A stretch of 64,000 bases of DNA from Hyaloperonospora brassicae (Eukaryota > Oomycota > Peronosporomycetes > Peronosporales > Peronosporaceae): positions 219,855-283,854 of the forward strand of contig CANTFL010001299.1 in assembly GCA_947650285.1 (NCBI GenBank), in the 5' to 3' direction. Both the position numbers and the translations under genes were made by a program. Below the pieces are notes generated by a model. That model made no database searches. It had not been told where the DNA came from and was given only the letters and a program-made list of their open reading frames with translations. This document shows, piece by piece, positions 43,377 through 54,218 of the stretch. Each line of letters opens with the position of its first letter. Position 1 is the first letter of the stretch.

Positions 43377-45299
43377 CTAGCCATGAGAGGGTGTCCCGAC
43401 GTATGTGGCTCCAAGCGACGCTGTAACAGGCAGAGGCGCGTCTTTCACCCATATTCGTAGCGTATCAAGCTCGCTCGACACGCCTTCGCATCGCATTGCA
43501 GGAGTTCCAGGACCGACAGCACCATGCTGGGAACCAGCAGCTGGCTCCCATTCCGTCTTCAGTTCAATGTTGGGTCGATACTGCGCTAGAAGCTCGCGCA
43601 GTAGTCTAGCGAATTCGCTACGAACAGTGGGAGGGATATGCGCGATCTCCAGTGCCCGTGCTCGCAGATCCGTCGTGCGCTTACATTGCAGCAAGTCCGC
43701 GATCCACGTAAGGCAGAAGCTGAATTTCTTGAGGTTAGCTTTGCAAATGCCGGTTCGCAACAAACGGAGCAGTTCTGTCTCGCCCGCCAGCTGGGGACAC
43801 TTGCGGACTACAATGGACTCGACACGAGTGAACAGCGCATCATCGTGCTCTTCACCATGGACGCCTTGACCGTAGCACTTTTCGCATATCTCATACTCTG
43901 CATCAGCTAGCAGACGGCACGTGCGGCACACCCACTTGACACCTAGGAGTGGCCCACGTCCGCAGCCATCGCAAATCGACTCGTCATCGTCATCAGCAAC
44001 ATCGATTGCCCCAACTGATACTCTCATGGGCACTGGTGACGCATACAGTAGAGACTTTGTCGTGAGCGACTGCTGCGACTTGTGGCGGCTGAGGCGGCCA
44101 AACACGCTCCCCACAATCTTCTTGATTTTGCCGTCCTTGCTTTCGCGTGGAGGCGTCGGCATTGCATCGCCGTTAGAGCCCAGACGAAACCCACCCACCG
44201 ACGATACAGACTGTGATGGTGACGGTAGCGCGCCCACAGTCGTCATCATCGTGTTCGTACGTGCACTGTCCACCGCAAACGTTGTGCCTGTGCATTTCGG
44301 CGTCAACGTGTACTGCCGCGACGTCTTGTCCAGCGACTTCTCTCCCCCTCTATCGAGTGGAGGCGACATGGCGGCTCGCGCTGCAGCCGACCCGCTCAGA
44401 GGTCGCGAGGTGAACATAGCCTTTGTCGCATGCAGTTCACGGGAGCCGTGAGGGGTGGAAGCGTGTACAGCACCACGCCGATCCAGCTCTACGCAGTCGA
44501 ACAGATGCGGTGCCTCATCTTTCTCGCTCTCCGATGCTGGCTGTGCTCCTCGAGCCAAGAACTGGTCCTCCCTCAACGCAGTCGAAGGGTCACCGAGAGC
44601 AGACGGTCCTGGCGGCAGCAACAGTCTGTCCCTCGTAGTAGCTGCGTCCCGTGGCTCGCCGTGGCCTCCTTTAGCCGTCGATGCCGTGTCCGCGGTCCGG
44701 TCGACACGCACTCGAAAGTCCATTGTCTGTTTCGCATACGTGCGACTGAAGCACTGCAGCGTCTGTGCTCGGCCGCCCACCACGTCCAGTAGCGCGGGCA
44801 GTAGATACAGCAACAAGATGCGACTGAGCTCCTCGGACACGTCGACAAACACGACGTCGTCGTCCACGGCCCCCGCGCCATCGCCTTCCCGCTCCATCAT
44901 CGTCAACAGGGGCTGAACTTTACTGCGGTCCGTCTCCGACACGTTCGCGAGCTTGGCGGTGGCCTGCGCGAGCGCCTTGGCGCGACCTGCGACGCCGGCT
45001 TTGCAGGGCCACGGCGTCCAGCCACTCTCGCACTCTCCACGACTGCTGCTGCTGCTGCTGTGGCTCGTTGTGGCCTGCTGGGCGTTCACCTGCTGCAGCC
45101 ACCGGTCCTTCCACTGCGCGAGTGTCCCCTCGAGCTCCTCCAGGCGCCGCTGCATCACGCGGAACTGCTGGTCCTTGAGCTCAATGTAGTTCTCCTTGAG
45201 GCACAGGTCGCGCGTCAGCGCACTGTTCTCGCGCTGCAGCGTCTCGAGCTGCGTCTGCAGCACCGCCAAGTTGTGCTGCAGCGTCGCAGTCGACAGCAT
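43377..45299 (-). CDS. Coiled-coil and ZZ-type zinc finger protein
   Basis: Single exon, 640 residues from MLSTATLQHNLAVLQTQ. Residues about 5-70 form a coiled coil (heptad Leu; LQTQLETLQRENSALTRDL). A hydrophobic helical segment lies near 158-170 (LSRILLLYLLPALLDVV). The middle is disordered. A ZZ zinc finger follows near residues 440-488 (ICDGCGRGPLLGVKWVC, then CRLLADAEYEICEKCY, then HGEEHDDALF). A helical C-terminal region has LRTGICKANLKKFSFC and PPTVRSEFARLLRELL. ZZ domains bind peptide or N-degron-type ligands or act as scaffolds; here a scaffolding or ubiquitin/autophagy-adaptor role is only a guess. A (ctg)n tract lies just 5' of the start. Confidence 0.75.
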   Translation of the reverse strand: MLSTATLQHNLAVLQTQLETLQRENSALTRDLCLKENYIELKDQQFRVMQRRLEELEGTLAQWKDRWLQQVNAQQATTSHSSSSSSRGECESGWTPWPCKAGVAGRAKALAQATAKLANVSETDRSKVQPLLTMMEREGDGAGAVDDDVVFVDVSEELSRILLLYLLPALLDVVGGRAQTLQCFSRTYAKQTMDFRVRVDRTADTASTAKGGHGEPRDAATTRDRLLLPPGPSALGDPSTALREDQFLARGAQPASESEKDEAPHLFDCVELDRRGAVHASTPHGSRELHATKAMFTSRPLSGSAAARAAMSPPLDRGGEKSLDKTSRQYTLTPKCTGTTFAVDSARTNTMMTTVGALPSPSQSVSSVGGFRLGSNGDAMPTPPRESKDGKIKKIVGSVFGRLSRHKSQQSLTTKSLLYASPVPMRVSVGAIDVADDDDESICDGCGRGPLLGVKWVCRTCRLLADAEYEICEKCYGQGVHGEEHDDALFTRVESIVVRKCPQLAGETELLRLLRTGICKANLKKFSFCLTWIADLLQCKRTTDLRARALEIAHIPPTVRSEFARLLRELLAQYRPNIELKTEWEPAAGSQHGAVGPGTPAMRCEGVSSELDTLRIWVKDAPLPVTASLGATYVGTPSHG

Positions 45300-45847
45300 C
45301 GTCGCGCGGCGGCTGCTGCTGCTGCTACTTTTTGTTTACTTTTGTTTCGTTTGCTGCGAACGACGAGGTGGGCGACGAGTGCAAGGGAGTGGTAATTTAT
45401 GCAAAGCTGCGACGACGACCGTCATTTATTTCGCTTTTCGGCTCGCCTTTTTTTCAACTCGAGTCGTTTGGGCGAACGAGTCGGGCATGAGCAACAGACA
45501 CGCCACATTTAAAACGCGACCTCTCGCCTTATTCGTGGCTAGCCATCCATCGATGGAAATCTAGCCACAAACACCGTCGAGTGATAACTGACATGGGCTT
45601 AGCAAGTGGATCGAAAGCAGCCGACACTTTGACCTGCAAAAGGCAGAAAAACAAGGGGGCACTTGATGCATTCTTGTGACACGGTGTGCACGCGCTGGGG
45701 TTGGTCGAACTCGCGCCGAATCGGTGCCATCATCGCGCAGCAAGTAGGTGCAAAGTATACCGGTGCAAACACACGTACCATCATCATCCTCGCGTAGTCG
45801 AAAACTTGGCTATCCAGCTATAGCGGCACTCGGCTCCATGGCGTTAA
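45300..45847. other. 5' flank of the ZZ gene, nothing else recognised
   Basis: Contains a ctg/gct microsatellite (about 45311-45328) and a ttttgttt-rich leader. No gene seen. Confidence 0.45.
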
Positions 45848-45989
45848 GTCATATGAGTGTTTCGACGCTCAAATGGTAACATGCATGACTAGGTGGCTAA
45901 CTATTGATAGTATAGAGCAGCTCTTGTGGTGTAGGGATCAAGTAGAAAAGACCCTATATATTTAGATAAGCTAAGTAACCGGTGGTCGG

Positions 45990-46105
45990 CGATATTGAGG
46001 TCCTCGAAGTCGAGGTCATCGAAGTCGAAGTCGAGGTCGTCGAAGTCGAGGTCGTCGAACTCGAGGTCGTCGAAGTCGAGGTCGTCAAACCCTAGGTCAT
46101 CGACG
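45990..46105. repeat. 15-base minisatellite gaggtcgtcgaagtc
   Basis: About seven tandem copies with c/a variation (gtcctc, gtcatc, gtcgtc; aagtc, aactc). A shrunken, diverged counterpart lies in arm B near 47325-47415, so the tract expanded in arm A after the arms separated. Confidence 0.9.
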
Positions 46106-46448
46106 ATAGAGCGTAGTGTAGAGTGCGAGAAGATCGAAGAAGATCCACTACATTTAGTTCAAGTATAAGGAAAGAGGAGAAAAACAGAGGACCACTCAAC
46201 GTTTCAGCGATGGAAATAAAGATAAACCAATATAGTGCAGAATTTTCTAAGTCTTATACACGCGTACACTTAAGGTAAGTCCCTGCGTGGGCTAGATTAT
46301 ACCTGTCGTCGAACCTCCAGAGGCATATCTTGTAGAGGTATCGACTGGTAGCGCCAAGAGATTAGGAAGGCCTGGGTTGGTCAGCGCTCGATACTATCGA
46401 AAGAAGAAGTCTCGTCGTCGACGAGTCTGTAAACCTAGTAAAGGAATT

Positions 46449-46580
46449 GTTGTGAGTCTTGTCAAGTGACAAGTCGGCGACCCGATAGACGGCACCGCTG
46501 AAAGTCTTGTCGAGCGACAAGCCTGTGGGCCTCAACCGGGGCACCGATAAGCATCTAGTCGGGCGTACTGCGCCCGACTA
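46449..46580. repeat. Cluster of small perfect hairpins
   Basis: cttgtc-aagt-gacaag (about 46457-46472), cttgtcg-ag-cgacaag (about 46505-46520) and agtcgggcg-tactg-cgcccgact (46557-46579). A related gggcg-x-cgccc stem is at 46859-46879 in arm B. Confidence 0.85.
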
Positions 46581-46583
46581 GAA

Positions 46584-46854
46584 GATGTTGCTGGTATCAG
46601 GCAGGTCTCTGTAGAAATTGGTTTTATGGAATCGGTTAGGCGAAAGCCACAACTGAACCCCGAAGGGGCGAACCGCGAGGGGATCGCCCTCACGTACTAG
46701 CTCGTTGCGCCGACTGATCTCGGCGATTGTTGTGTTTGTACGTTAATGCTTTTGTATTACAAGTTTTAACTAACTACCATACCGCATAAACATCTCGCTT
46801 CCTGTTTCTTCACACTAACGGGTGGAAGCCGACACCTTACGCGCTTTTACAGGT
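46584..46854. other. Spacer between the inverted arms
   Basis: About 270 bases, no coding capacity. Contains the local palindrome ccccgaagggg and an AT-rich stretch (46735-46790). Confidence 0.6.
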
Positions 46855-47510
46855 CACCGGGCGCAGTGTCCGCCCGACTAGAAGATTTTCGGTGCATTTT
46901 TCCGAGGCTTACTGGCTCTTCGCTCAATAAGACTTTTAACGATACCGTCTATCGGTTCACCGGCGTATCACTTGTCAATTCTCAAACACTGCCGGCTATT
47001 GGGTCACCGGCTCGTCGTCGACGAGGGCTTTCTTTCGCTGGCAGCAAGTGTTGCTCAACCCTGGCGATTCCAATCTCTTCGCACTACCACTCGAAACCTC
47101 TACAAGCTACACCTCTCGAGGTTAGATGGTAGGCTTAATCTATCCCGCGCAGGGACCGTTAGTGTACGCGTGCCTTATGATTTGAAAATTCTCCTCTGTG
47201 TAAATCGATCTATTTTGAAACATCGCAGAGGCAGTTTGAATGGCTCTTTGTACTACCCTTGTTATTATACAAATAAAGTAATGAATCTGTCGTTCGATCT
47301 TCTCGCATTCTGCACAGTAAACGGAGTTTGCCGACACTTAAGTCGCCAACACTTGGGTCATTGACATCATGCTCGCAACCTTGAATTCGCCGACCTCAAA
47401 CTTGCCAACCCCCGGTAATCTCACTTGTATGGAGTGTTTGATAAGAAATTTCTTTACATCAAAATTGCCCCGGTCGTGATGCGAGTCCATTTGAAGAGTG
47501 TTACGACTAC
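46855..47510 (+). repeat. Inverted-repeat arm B
   Basis: Plus-strand partner of arm A. Blocks: 46872-46890 (cgcccgactagaaga), 46947-46983 (gtctatcggt), 47149-47174 (cagggacc and gtgtacgcgtg), 47293-47315 (ttcgatcttctcgca), 47392-47420 (gacctcaa and cccccgg) and 47487-47500 (ccatttga). Spacing between blocks agrees with arm A within a few bases apart from the minisatellite. Conceptual frames of the two arms also resemble each other (SLDKTFSGAVYR and SLNKTFNDTVYR). Confidence 0.75.
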
Positions 47511-48207
47511 TTGTAGTCAAAGTTTCGTTATCACTTGCCCGCGTTGTTGTTCTCTGTGATGGCTCTAAGGTAGGTGTTGTGGCTTCGTATTCTGAAGGAT
47601 TTACCTAAGAAAGGGGATGTATGTCGTCCGAGATCCGCATATATGTGGCGCATACAGCGCACAGATATCGTCGGTCGAATTTGTCTTCCGAAGTATCACA
47701 TTCGTCAGCCATCGGCTCTTCCTTCCAAGTTGCGTCATTACTTCAAGTCGTTCTCAAAACCTGATCCGGAAATTTCCGACCAGATTCTTTGGATAGACGT
47801 ATGCACTGTGACGGGACGCCGTCCTTACTTGTCGCCGTTAGAATCTCCGCCTGTGTATTGTATTGATCATCATCGTCACATCTGTCAGATTTATTACCAC
47901 TGAAGTAGGACATGGTGTCTTTTGGCCTACATTCCACTACGTCTGTATCGCGTATTGACGTGGAGACTACGGGGTCGTGCATCTTCGGATTTTTTACACG
48001 CCCCTTTTATGCATCCAGGTGGGATGACTTCCAGTGGGTATCTTGTCATATCAATGAATCTTTTGAGGACCGTTATCTAACGGGCATTCATGCTTAGACG
48101 TTGGATGCCAGTTAATAGCCGTGGATGCGCGTGTGGGGATCTTGTCGTTAGTACTAGTTGTCTATGTCAGGTTGTCATCAACGGTCACAATCCTGCGTAA
48201 GATCCCC
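47511..48207. other. Unassigned sequence between the inverted arms and the array
   Basis: Short plus frames at 47574-47903 (SKPDPEISDQILWIDVCTVT) and 47912-48097 (SRWDDFQWVSCHINESFEDR) look mildly protein-like and could be pieces of one decayed reading frame with a frameshift. No family recognised. Confidence 0.35.
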
Positions 48208-48709
48208 TTAGGCTGTGAATAGGCGTGACGTTTGACTGAAGGTGGTTGTAGAGAAAAGCATTTTGCGTAGATCGATTGTTCTCTCTGTAAGCGCTTTTTT
48301 GTACCTGACGACCTCGTAAGCCAGTATTTGCCAGTCGTGATACTTCGCAAAGTTCACTCTCACATAACCTTCATCACGCGGCAAGGCTCCAAGAGTATCC
48401 CACAAGATGATTGGAAATTGTGCTGGGTACACTGCGACATCTGACAAGACGTTCGTCAACCTCACCTTTGTCGCTTTACATATCTTGTTGTCTATTATCG
48501 GTGGCAGCAATGACGGAAGTCGTCGAGCTCTTAATTCATGCGTTGATTTGCTGGGTTGTTGACGCTGAAGCTTGATCTCATTATAAGTGTGCCCCTCAAT
48601 CTGCAATGTATCACTCGGTCCATCCATTCGTTCGTTTCGGCGCCAAGTTGTACCAACAACTTTCGACAGCTTACGCAGTGATATTTTATCGATGTCGATA
48701 ATTTTTACC
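48208..48709 (-). pseudogene. Coding-like fragment abutting the array, unknown protein
   Basis: A minus frame of about 165 residues ends at 48208 (RDEGYVRVNFAKYHDWQIL, then YEVVRYKKALTERTIDLRKM). Its open frame continues upstream only by reading antisense through the first array unit, so its true 5' end has been cut off at 48709/48710. It may be a piece of another transposable element or a host gene interrupted by the array; not recognised. Confidence 0.35.
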
Positions 48710-50086
48710 CATACGGTACGAAGAAATGTCAAAAGAAACGACGAACACGTGCTCGCGTCGAATGGGATGAAGAAGAAAAGGGCAATGATCAAGGCAATGG
48801 AGACGATGCGAGCCCTCCTGTTTGTTGGCATGCCAGTGTCAATGCGGTCGAAGTCAATGACTTGTCTGAGCCAGCGACATTTCAAGAAGCTGTTGGTGGA
48901 CCTGATCAAACATCATTGGCGTAAGGCTGATGTGCGGAACTGGAGTCCATGCGACTTCGAGGCGTGTTTCGAGCTGCCAAGTTACCAATCGGACAACCTA
49001 CTATTTCACGAAGTGGGTGTTCAAGATCAAGCGAAAAGCCGACGGATATATTGAGAAGTACAAGACGCGACTAGTGGTAAAGGGTTTCAAGCAAAAGTAT
49101 GGTGTCGACGACACCGAGACATTCTCACCCGTCGTCAAGTACGTTACGCTGCGTATGCTTGTTGGGGTGTATCTAACGAAGTATTTCGGCTGGCCCCTGG
49201 ATCAACTTGACGTTGTTACGGCATATCTCTATGACGTGATGAAGGAACAAGTCTTCTGCTCGGTCCCTGAAGGTGTCGAGAGCGACAGTGCATTTGATCG
49301 TCTCGAGTTGGTGAAAGCCATCTATGGTCTGAAACAAGCATCTCGAGTATGGAATGAAACCTTCGACGAGTTCGTATGCTCCATCGGTTTTCAAGTTTCA
49401 GCCTTTGATCCATATCTCTACATCAGACTATCGACGGACATTGCAAAAAATGGTCCAAAAACCATTCAAAGCAATCATGACGAGCGTCGTTATGACACGT
49501 TTGAGCTGCTTCACATCGACACGTGTGGCTCCATGGAAGAGAATTCACCGAGTGGCAGCAAGTATCTACTTCTGATCGTGGACGAAGCTAGCGGGTGTAT
49601 GAAGGGCTTCTGCTTGAGGGACAAGTCGGAAAGTGAAACGTGCATCAAGAAGTATGCCATGGCGGTGCAGACGCAATTCAACAAGAAGGTGAAGTTTGTC
49701 CGACACGACGGAGCGCGCGAATTTGCGGCATCCTCAATCGAGACTTTCTACGAGGAACAAGGCATCGAGCAGCGAGTCACAGTTCCGTACGAACATCAGA
49801 CGAATGACACAGTAGAACGTGCCATCTGGACCATTGTCACGATTGGGCTCAGTCCTCTTCATCATGAAAAACTGGGCAAGTGATTCCGGGATGAAGCTGT
49901 AATGACGGCAATTAGCATCAAGAATCGCATGCCATCGCCAAAGATCCAAGACAAGACTCTGTTTGAGATCATGTAGAAGTCCAAGCCAAGCGTCAAACAC
50001 ATGCGAGTGTTCGGATGTCGAGTCTATGTTCTCACTCCAAGAGAACAGCGACGAAAGTGGAATCCCAAGGCTCGTGAAGGACTGTC
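48710..50086 (+). pseudogene. Array unit 1: copia RT-integrase fragment with 317-codon seam frame (48930-49883)
   Basis: The RT fragment reads KWVFKIKRKADGYIEKYKTR, then LDQLDVVTAYLY (motif A Asp) and YGLKQASRVWNETFDEF. It runs in frame across the seam (ATTCAAAGC, no stop) into the integrase core. Breaks: TGA after KLGK, TAG after TLFEIM, and frameshifts in the linker before RT. Private features: RDEAV, ATTAGC at the deletion site near 49909, NRMPSP. The left part (GNGDD linker) matches units 4-11 rather than 2-3. The unit begins abruptly against unrelated sequence at 48710. Confidence 0.85.
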
Positions 50087-51464
50087 CATACGGTACGAAG
50101 AAATGTCAAAAGAAACGACGAACACGTGCTCGCGTCGAATGGGATGAAGAAGAAAAGGGCAATGATCAAGGCAATGAAGACGATGCGAGCCCTCCTGTTT
50201 GTTGGCATGCCAGTGTCAATGCGGTCGAAGTCAATGACTTTTCTGAGCCAGCGACATTTCAAGAAGCTGTTGGTGGACCTGATCAAACATCATTGGCGTA
50301 AGGCTGATGTGCGGAACTGGAGTCCATGCGACTTCGAGGCGTGTTTCGAGCTGCCAAGTTACCAATCGGACAACCTACTATTTCACGAAGTGGGTGTTCA
50401 AGATCAAGCGAAAAGCCGACGGATATATTGAGAAGTACAAGACGCGACTAGCAGAAAAGGGTTTCAAGCAAAATTATGGTGTCGACGACACCGAGACATT
50501 CTCACCCGTCGTCAAGTACGTTACGCTGCGTATGCTTGTTGGGGTGTATCTAACGAAGTATTTCGGCTGCCCCCTGGATCAACTTGACGTTGTTACGGCA
50601 TATCTCTATGACGTGATGAAGGAACAAGTCTTCTGCTCGGTCCCTGAAGGTGTCGAGAGCGACAGTGCATTTGATCGTCTCGAGTTGGTGAAAGCCATCT
50701 ATGGTCTGAAACAAGCATCTCGAGTATGGAATGAAACCTTCGACGAGTTCGTATGCTCCATCGGTTTTCAAGTTTCAGCCTTTGATCCATATCTCTACAT
50801 CAGACTATCGACGGACATTGCAAAAAATGGTCCAAAAACCATTCAAAGCAATCATGACGAGCGTCGTTATGACACGTTTGAGCTGCTTCACATCGACACG
50901 TGTGGCTCCATGGAAGAGAATTCACCGAGTGGCAGCAAGTATCTACTTCTGATCGTGGACGAAGCTAGCGGGTGTATGAAGGGCTTCTGCTTGAGGGACA
51001 AGTCGGAAAGTGAAACGTGCATCAAGAAGTATGCCATGGCGGTGCAGACGCAATTCAACAAGAAGGTGAAGTTTGTCCGACACGACGGAGCGCGCGAATT
51101 CGCGGCATCCTCAATCGAGACTTTCTACGAGGAACAAGGCATCGAGCAGCGAGTCACAGTTCCGTACGAACATCAGACGAATGACACAGTAGAACGTGCC
51201 ATCTGGACCATTGTCACGATTGGGCTCAGTCCTCTTCATCATGAAAAACTGGGCAAGTGATTCCGGGCTGAAGCTGTAATGACGGCAATTTAGCATCAAG
51301 AATCGCCTGCCATCGCCAAAGATCCAAGACAAGACTCTGTTTGAGATCATGTAGAAGTCCAAGCCAAGCGTCAAACACATGCGAGTGTTCGGATGTCGAG
51401 CCTATGTTCTCACTCCAAGAGAACAGCGACGAAAGTGGAACCCCAAGGCTCGTGAAGGACTGTC
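50087..51464 (+). pseudogene. Array unit 2: copia fragment with 317-codon seam frame (50307-51260), 1378 bases
   Basis: Same layout as unit 1 and again open across the seam. Private changes: AEKGFKQNYGVDD in place of VVKGFKQKY, CPLDQ for WPLDQ, FSEPATF. It carries one extra base at the ATTTAGCATC site, which is intermediate between unit 1 and units 3-11. Linker has GNEDD. Confidence 0.85.
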
Positions 51465-52841
51465 CATACGGTACGAAGAAATGTCAAAAGAAACGACGAA
51501 CACGTGCTCGCGTCGAATGGGATGAAGAAGAAAAGGGCAATGATCAAGGCAATGAAGACGATGCGAGCCCTCCTGTTTGTTGGCATGCCAGTGTCAATGC
51601 GGTCGAAGTCAATGACTTGTCTGAGCCAGCGACATTTCAAGAAGCTGTTGGTGGACCTGATCAAACATCATTGGCGTAAGGCTGATGTGCGGAACTGGAG
51701 TCCATGCGACTTCGAGGCGTGTTTCGAGCTGCCAACTTACCAATCGGACAACCTACTATTTCACGAAGTGGGTGTTCAAGATCAAGCGAAAAGCCGACGG
51801 ATATATTGAGAAGTACAAGACGCGACTAGTGGTCAAGGGTTTCAAGCAAAAGTATGGTGTCGACGACACCGAGACATTCTCACCCGTCGTCAAGTACGTT
51901 ACGCTGCGTATGCTTGTTGGGGTGTATCTAACGAAGTATTTCGGCTGGCCCCTGGATCAACTTGACGTTGTTACGGCATATCTCTATGACGTGATGAAGG
52001 AACAAGTCTTCTGCTCGGTCCCTGAAGGTGTCGAGAGCGACAGTGCATTTGATCGTCTCGAGTTGGTGAAAGCCATTTATGGTCTGAAACAAGCATCTCG
52101 AGTATGGAATGAAACCTTCGACGAGTTCGTATGCTCCATCGGTTTTCAAGTTTCAGCCTTTGATCCATATCTCTACATCAGACTATCGACGGACATTGCA
52201 AAAAATGGTCCAAAAACCATTTAAAGCAATCATGACGAGCGTCGTTATGACACGTTTGAGCTGCTTCACATCGACACGTGTGGCTCCATGGAAGAGAATT
52301 CACCGAGTGGCAGCAAGTATCTACTTCTGATCGTGGACGAAGCTAGCGGGTGTATGAAGGGCTTCTGCTTGAGGGACAAGTCGGAAAGTGAAACGTGCAT
52401 CAAGAAGTATGCCACGGCGGTGCAGACGCAATTCAACAAGAAGGTGAAGTTTGTCCGACACGACGGAGCGCGCGAATTCGCGGCATCCTCAATCGAGACT
52501 TTCTACGAGGAACAAGGCATCGAGCAGCGAGTCACAGTTCCATACGAACATCAGACGAATGACACAGTAGAACGTGCCATCTGGACCATTGTCACGATTG
52601 GGCTCAGTCCTCTCCATCATGAAAAACTGGGCAAGTGATTCCGGGCTGAAGCTGTAATGACGGCAATTTACATCAAGAATCGCCTGCCATCGCCAAAGAT
52701 CCAAGACAAGACTCTGTTTGAGATCATGTAGAAGTCCAAGCCAAGCGTCAAACACATGCGAGTGTTCGGACGTCGAGCCTATGTTCTCACTCCAAGAGAA
52801 CAGCGACGAAAGTGGGACCCCAAGGCTCGTGAAGGACTGTC
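51465..52841 (+). pseudogene. Array unit 3: copia fragment, seam now interrupted by a stop
   Basis: RT frame 51685-52224 ends at TTTAAAGC; integrase frame 52288-52638 is separate. Transitional: SGSKYLL as in units 1-2, but KYATAV instead of KYAMAV, LPTYQS, and ATTTACATC as in later units. Linker has GNEDD. Confidence 0.85.
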
Positions 52842-54218
52842 CATACGGTACGAAGAAATGTCAAAAGAAACGACGAACACGTGCTCGCGTCGAATGGGAT
52901 GAAGAAGAAAAGGGCAATGATCAAGGCAATGGAGACGATGCGAGCCCTCCTGTTTGTTGGCATGCCAGTGTCAATGCGGTCGAAGTCAATGACTTGTCTG
53001 AGCCAGCGACATTTCAAGAAGCTGTTGGTGGACCTGATCAAACATCATTGGCGTAAGGCTGATGTGCGGAACTGGAGTCCATGCGACTTCGAGGCGTGTT
53101 TCGAGCTGCCAACTTACCAATCGGACAACCTACTATTTCACGAAGTGGGTGTTCAAGATCAAGCGAAAAGCCGACGGATATATTGAGAAGTACAAGACGC
53201 GACTAGTGGTCAAGGGTTTCAAGCAAAAGTATGGTGTCGACGACACCGAGACATTCTCACCCGTCGTCAAGTACGTTACGCTGCGCATGCTTGTTGGGGT
53301 GTATCTAACGAAGTATTTCGGCTGGCCCCTGGATCAACTTGACGTTGTTACGGCATATCTCTATGACATGATGAAGGAACAAGTCTTCTGCTCGGTCCCT
53401 GAAGGTGTCGAGAGCGACAGTGCATTTGATCGTCTCGAGTTGGTGAAAGCCATTTATGGTCTGAAACAAGCATCTCGAGTATGGAATGAAACCTTCGACG
53501 AGTTCGTATGCTCCATCGGTTTTCAAGTTTCAGCCTTTGATCCATATCTCTACATCAGACTATCGACGGACATTGCAAAAAATGGTCCAAAAACCACTTA
53601 AAGCAATCATGACGAGCGTCGTTATGACACGTTTGAGCTGCTTCACATCGACACGTGTGGCTCCATGGAAGAGAATTCACCGAGTGGCACCAAGTATCTA
53701 CTTCTGATCGTGGACGAAGCTAGCGGGTGTATGAAGGGCTTCTGCTTGAGGGACAAGTCGGAAAGTGAAACGTGCATCAAGAAGCATGCCACGGCGGTGC
53801 AGACGCAATTCAACAAGAAGGTGAAGTTTGTCCGACACGACGGAGCGCGCGAATTCGCGGCATCCTCAATCGAGACTTTCTACGAGGAACAAGGCATCGA
53901 GCAGCGAGTCACAGTTCCATACGAACATCAGACGAATGACACAGTAGAACGTGCCATCTGGACCATTGTCACGATTGGGCTCAGTCCTCTCCATCATGAA
54001 AAACTGGGCAAGTGATTCCGGGCTGAAGCTGTAATGACGGCAATTTACATCAAGAATCGCCTGCCATCGCCAAAGATCCAAGACAAGACTCTGTTTGAGA
54101 TCATGTAGAAGTCCAAGCCAAGCGTCAAACACATGCGAGTGTTCGGACGTCGAGCCTATGTTCTCACTCCAAGAGAACAGCGACGAAAGTGGGACCCCAA
54201 GGCTCGTGAAGGACTGTC
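52842..54218 (+). pseudogene. Array unit 4: first unit of the homogeneous block
   Basis: Shows the set of changes shared by all later units: GNGDD, YDMMKEQ, seam ACTTAAAGC (stop), SGTKYLL, KHATAV. RT frame 53062-53601, integrase frame 53665-54015. Confidence 0.85.

Larger units (their letters stand above)
45848..46583 (-). repeat. Inverted-repeat arm A (reverse copy of arm B)
   Basis: Reads on the minus strand as a diverged copy of 46855-47510. Matching blocks in the same order: 46570-46560 with the gcccgactaga element, 46491-46455 (gtctatcggg), 46285-46258 (cagggac and gtacgcgtg), 46138-46116 (ttcgatcttctcgca), 46002-45974 (gacctcaa and ccaccgg) and 45876-45848 (ccatttga). It includes a 15-base minisatellite at 45990-46105 and short hairpins. 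Confidence 0.75.

Noticed and set aside
45848..47510. The two arms as LTRs of a single element
   Set aside because: LTRs of one element are direct, not inverted, and only about 270 bases lie between them.
48208..48909. Continuous 233-residue minus gene
   Set aside because: Its first third is antisense to array unit 1 and recurs antisense in every unit, so the frame is chimeric; only the 48208-48709 part was kept as a fragment.
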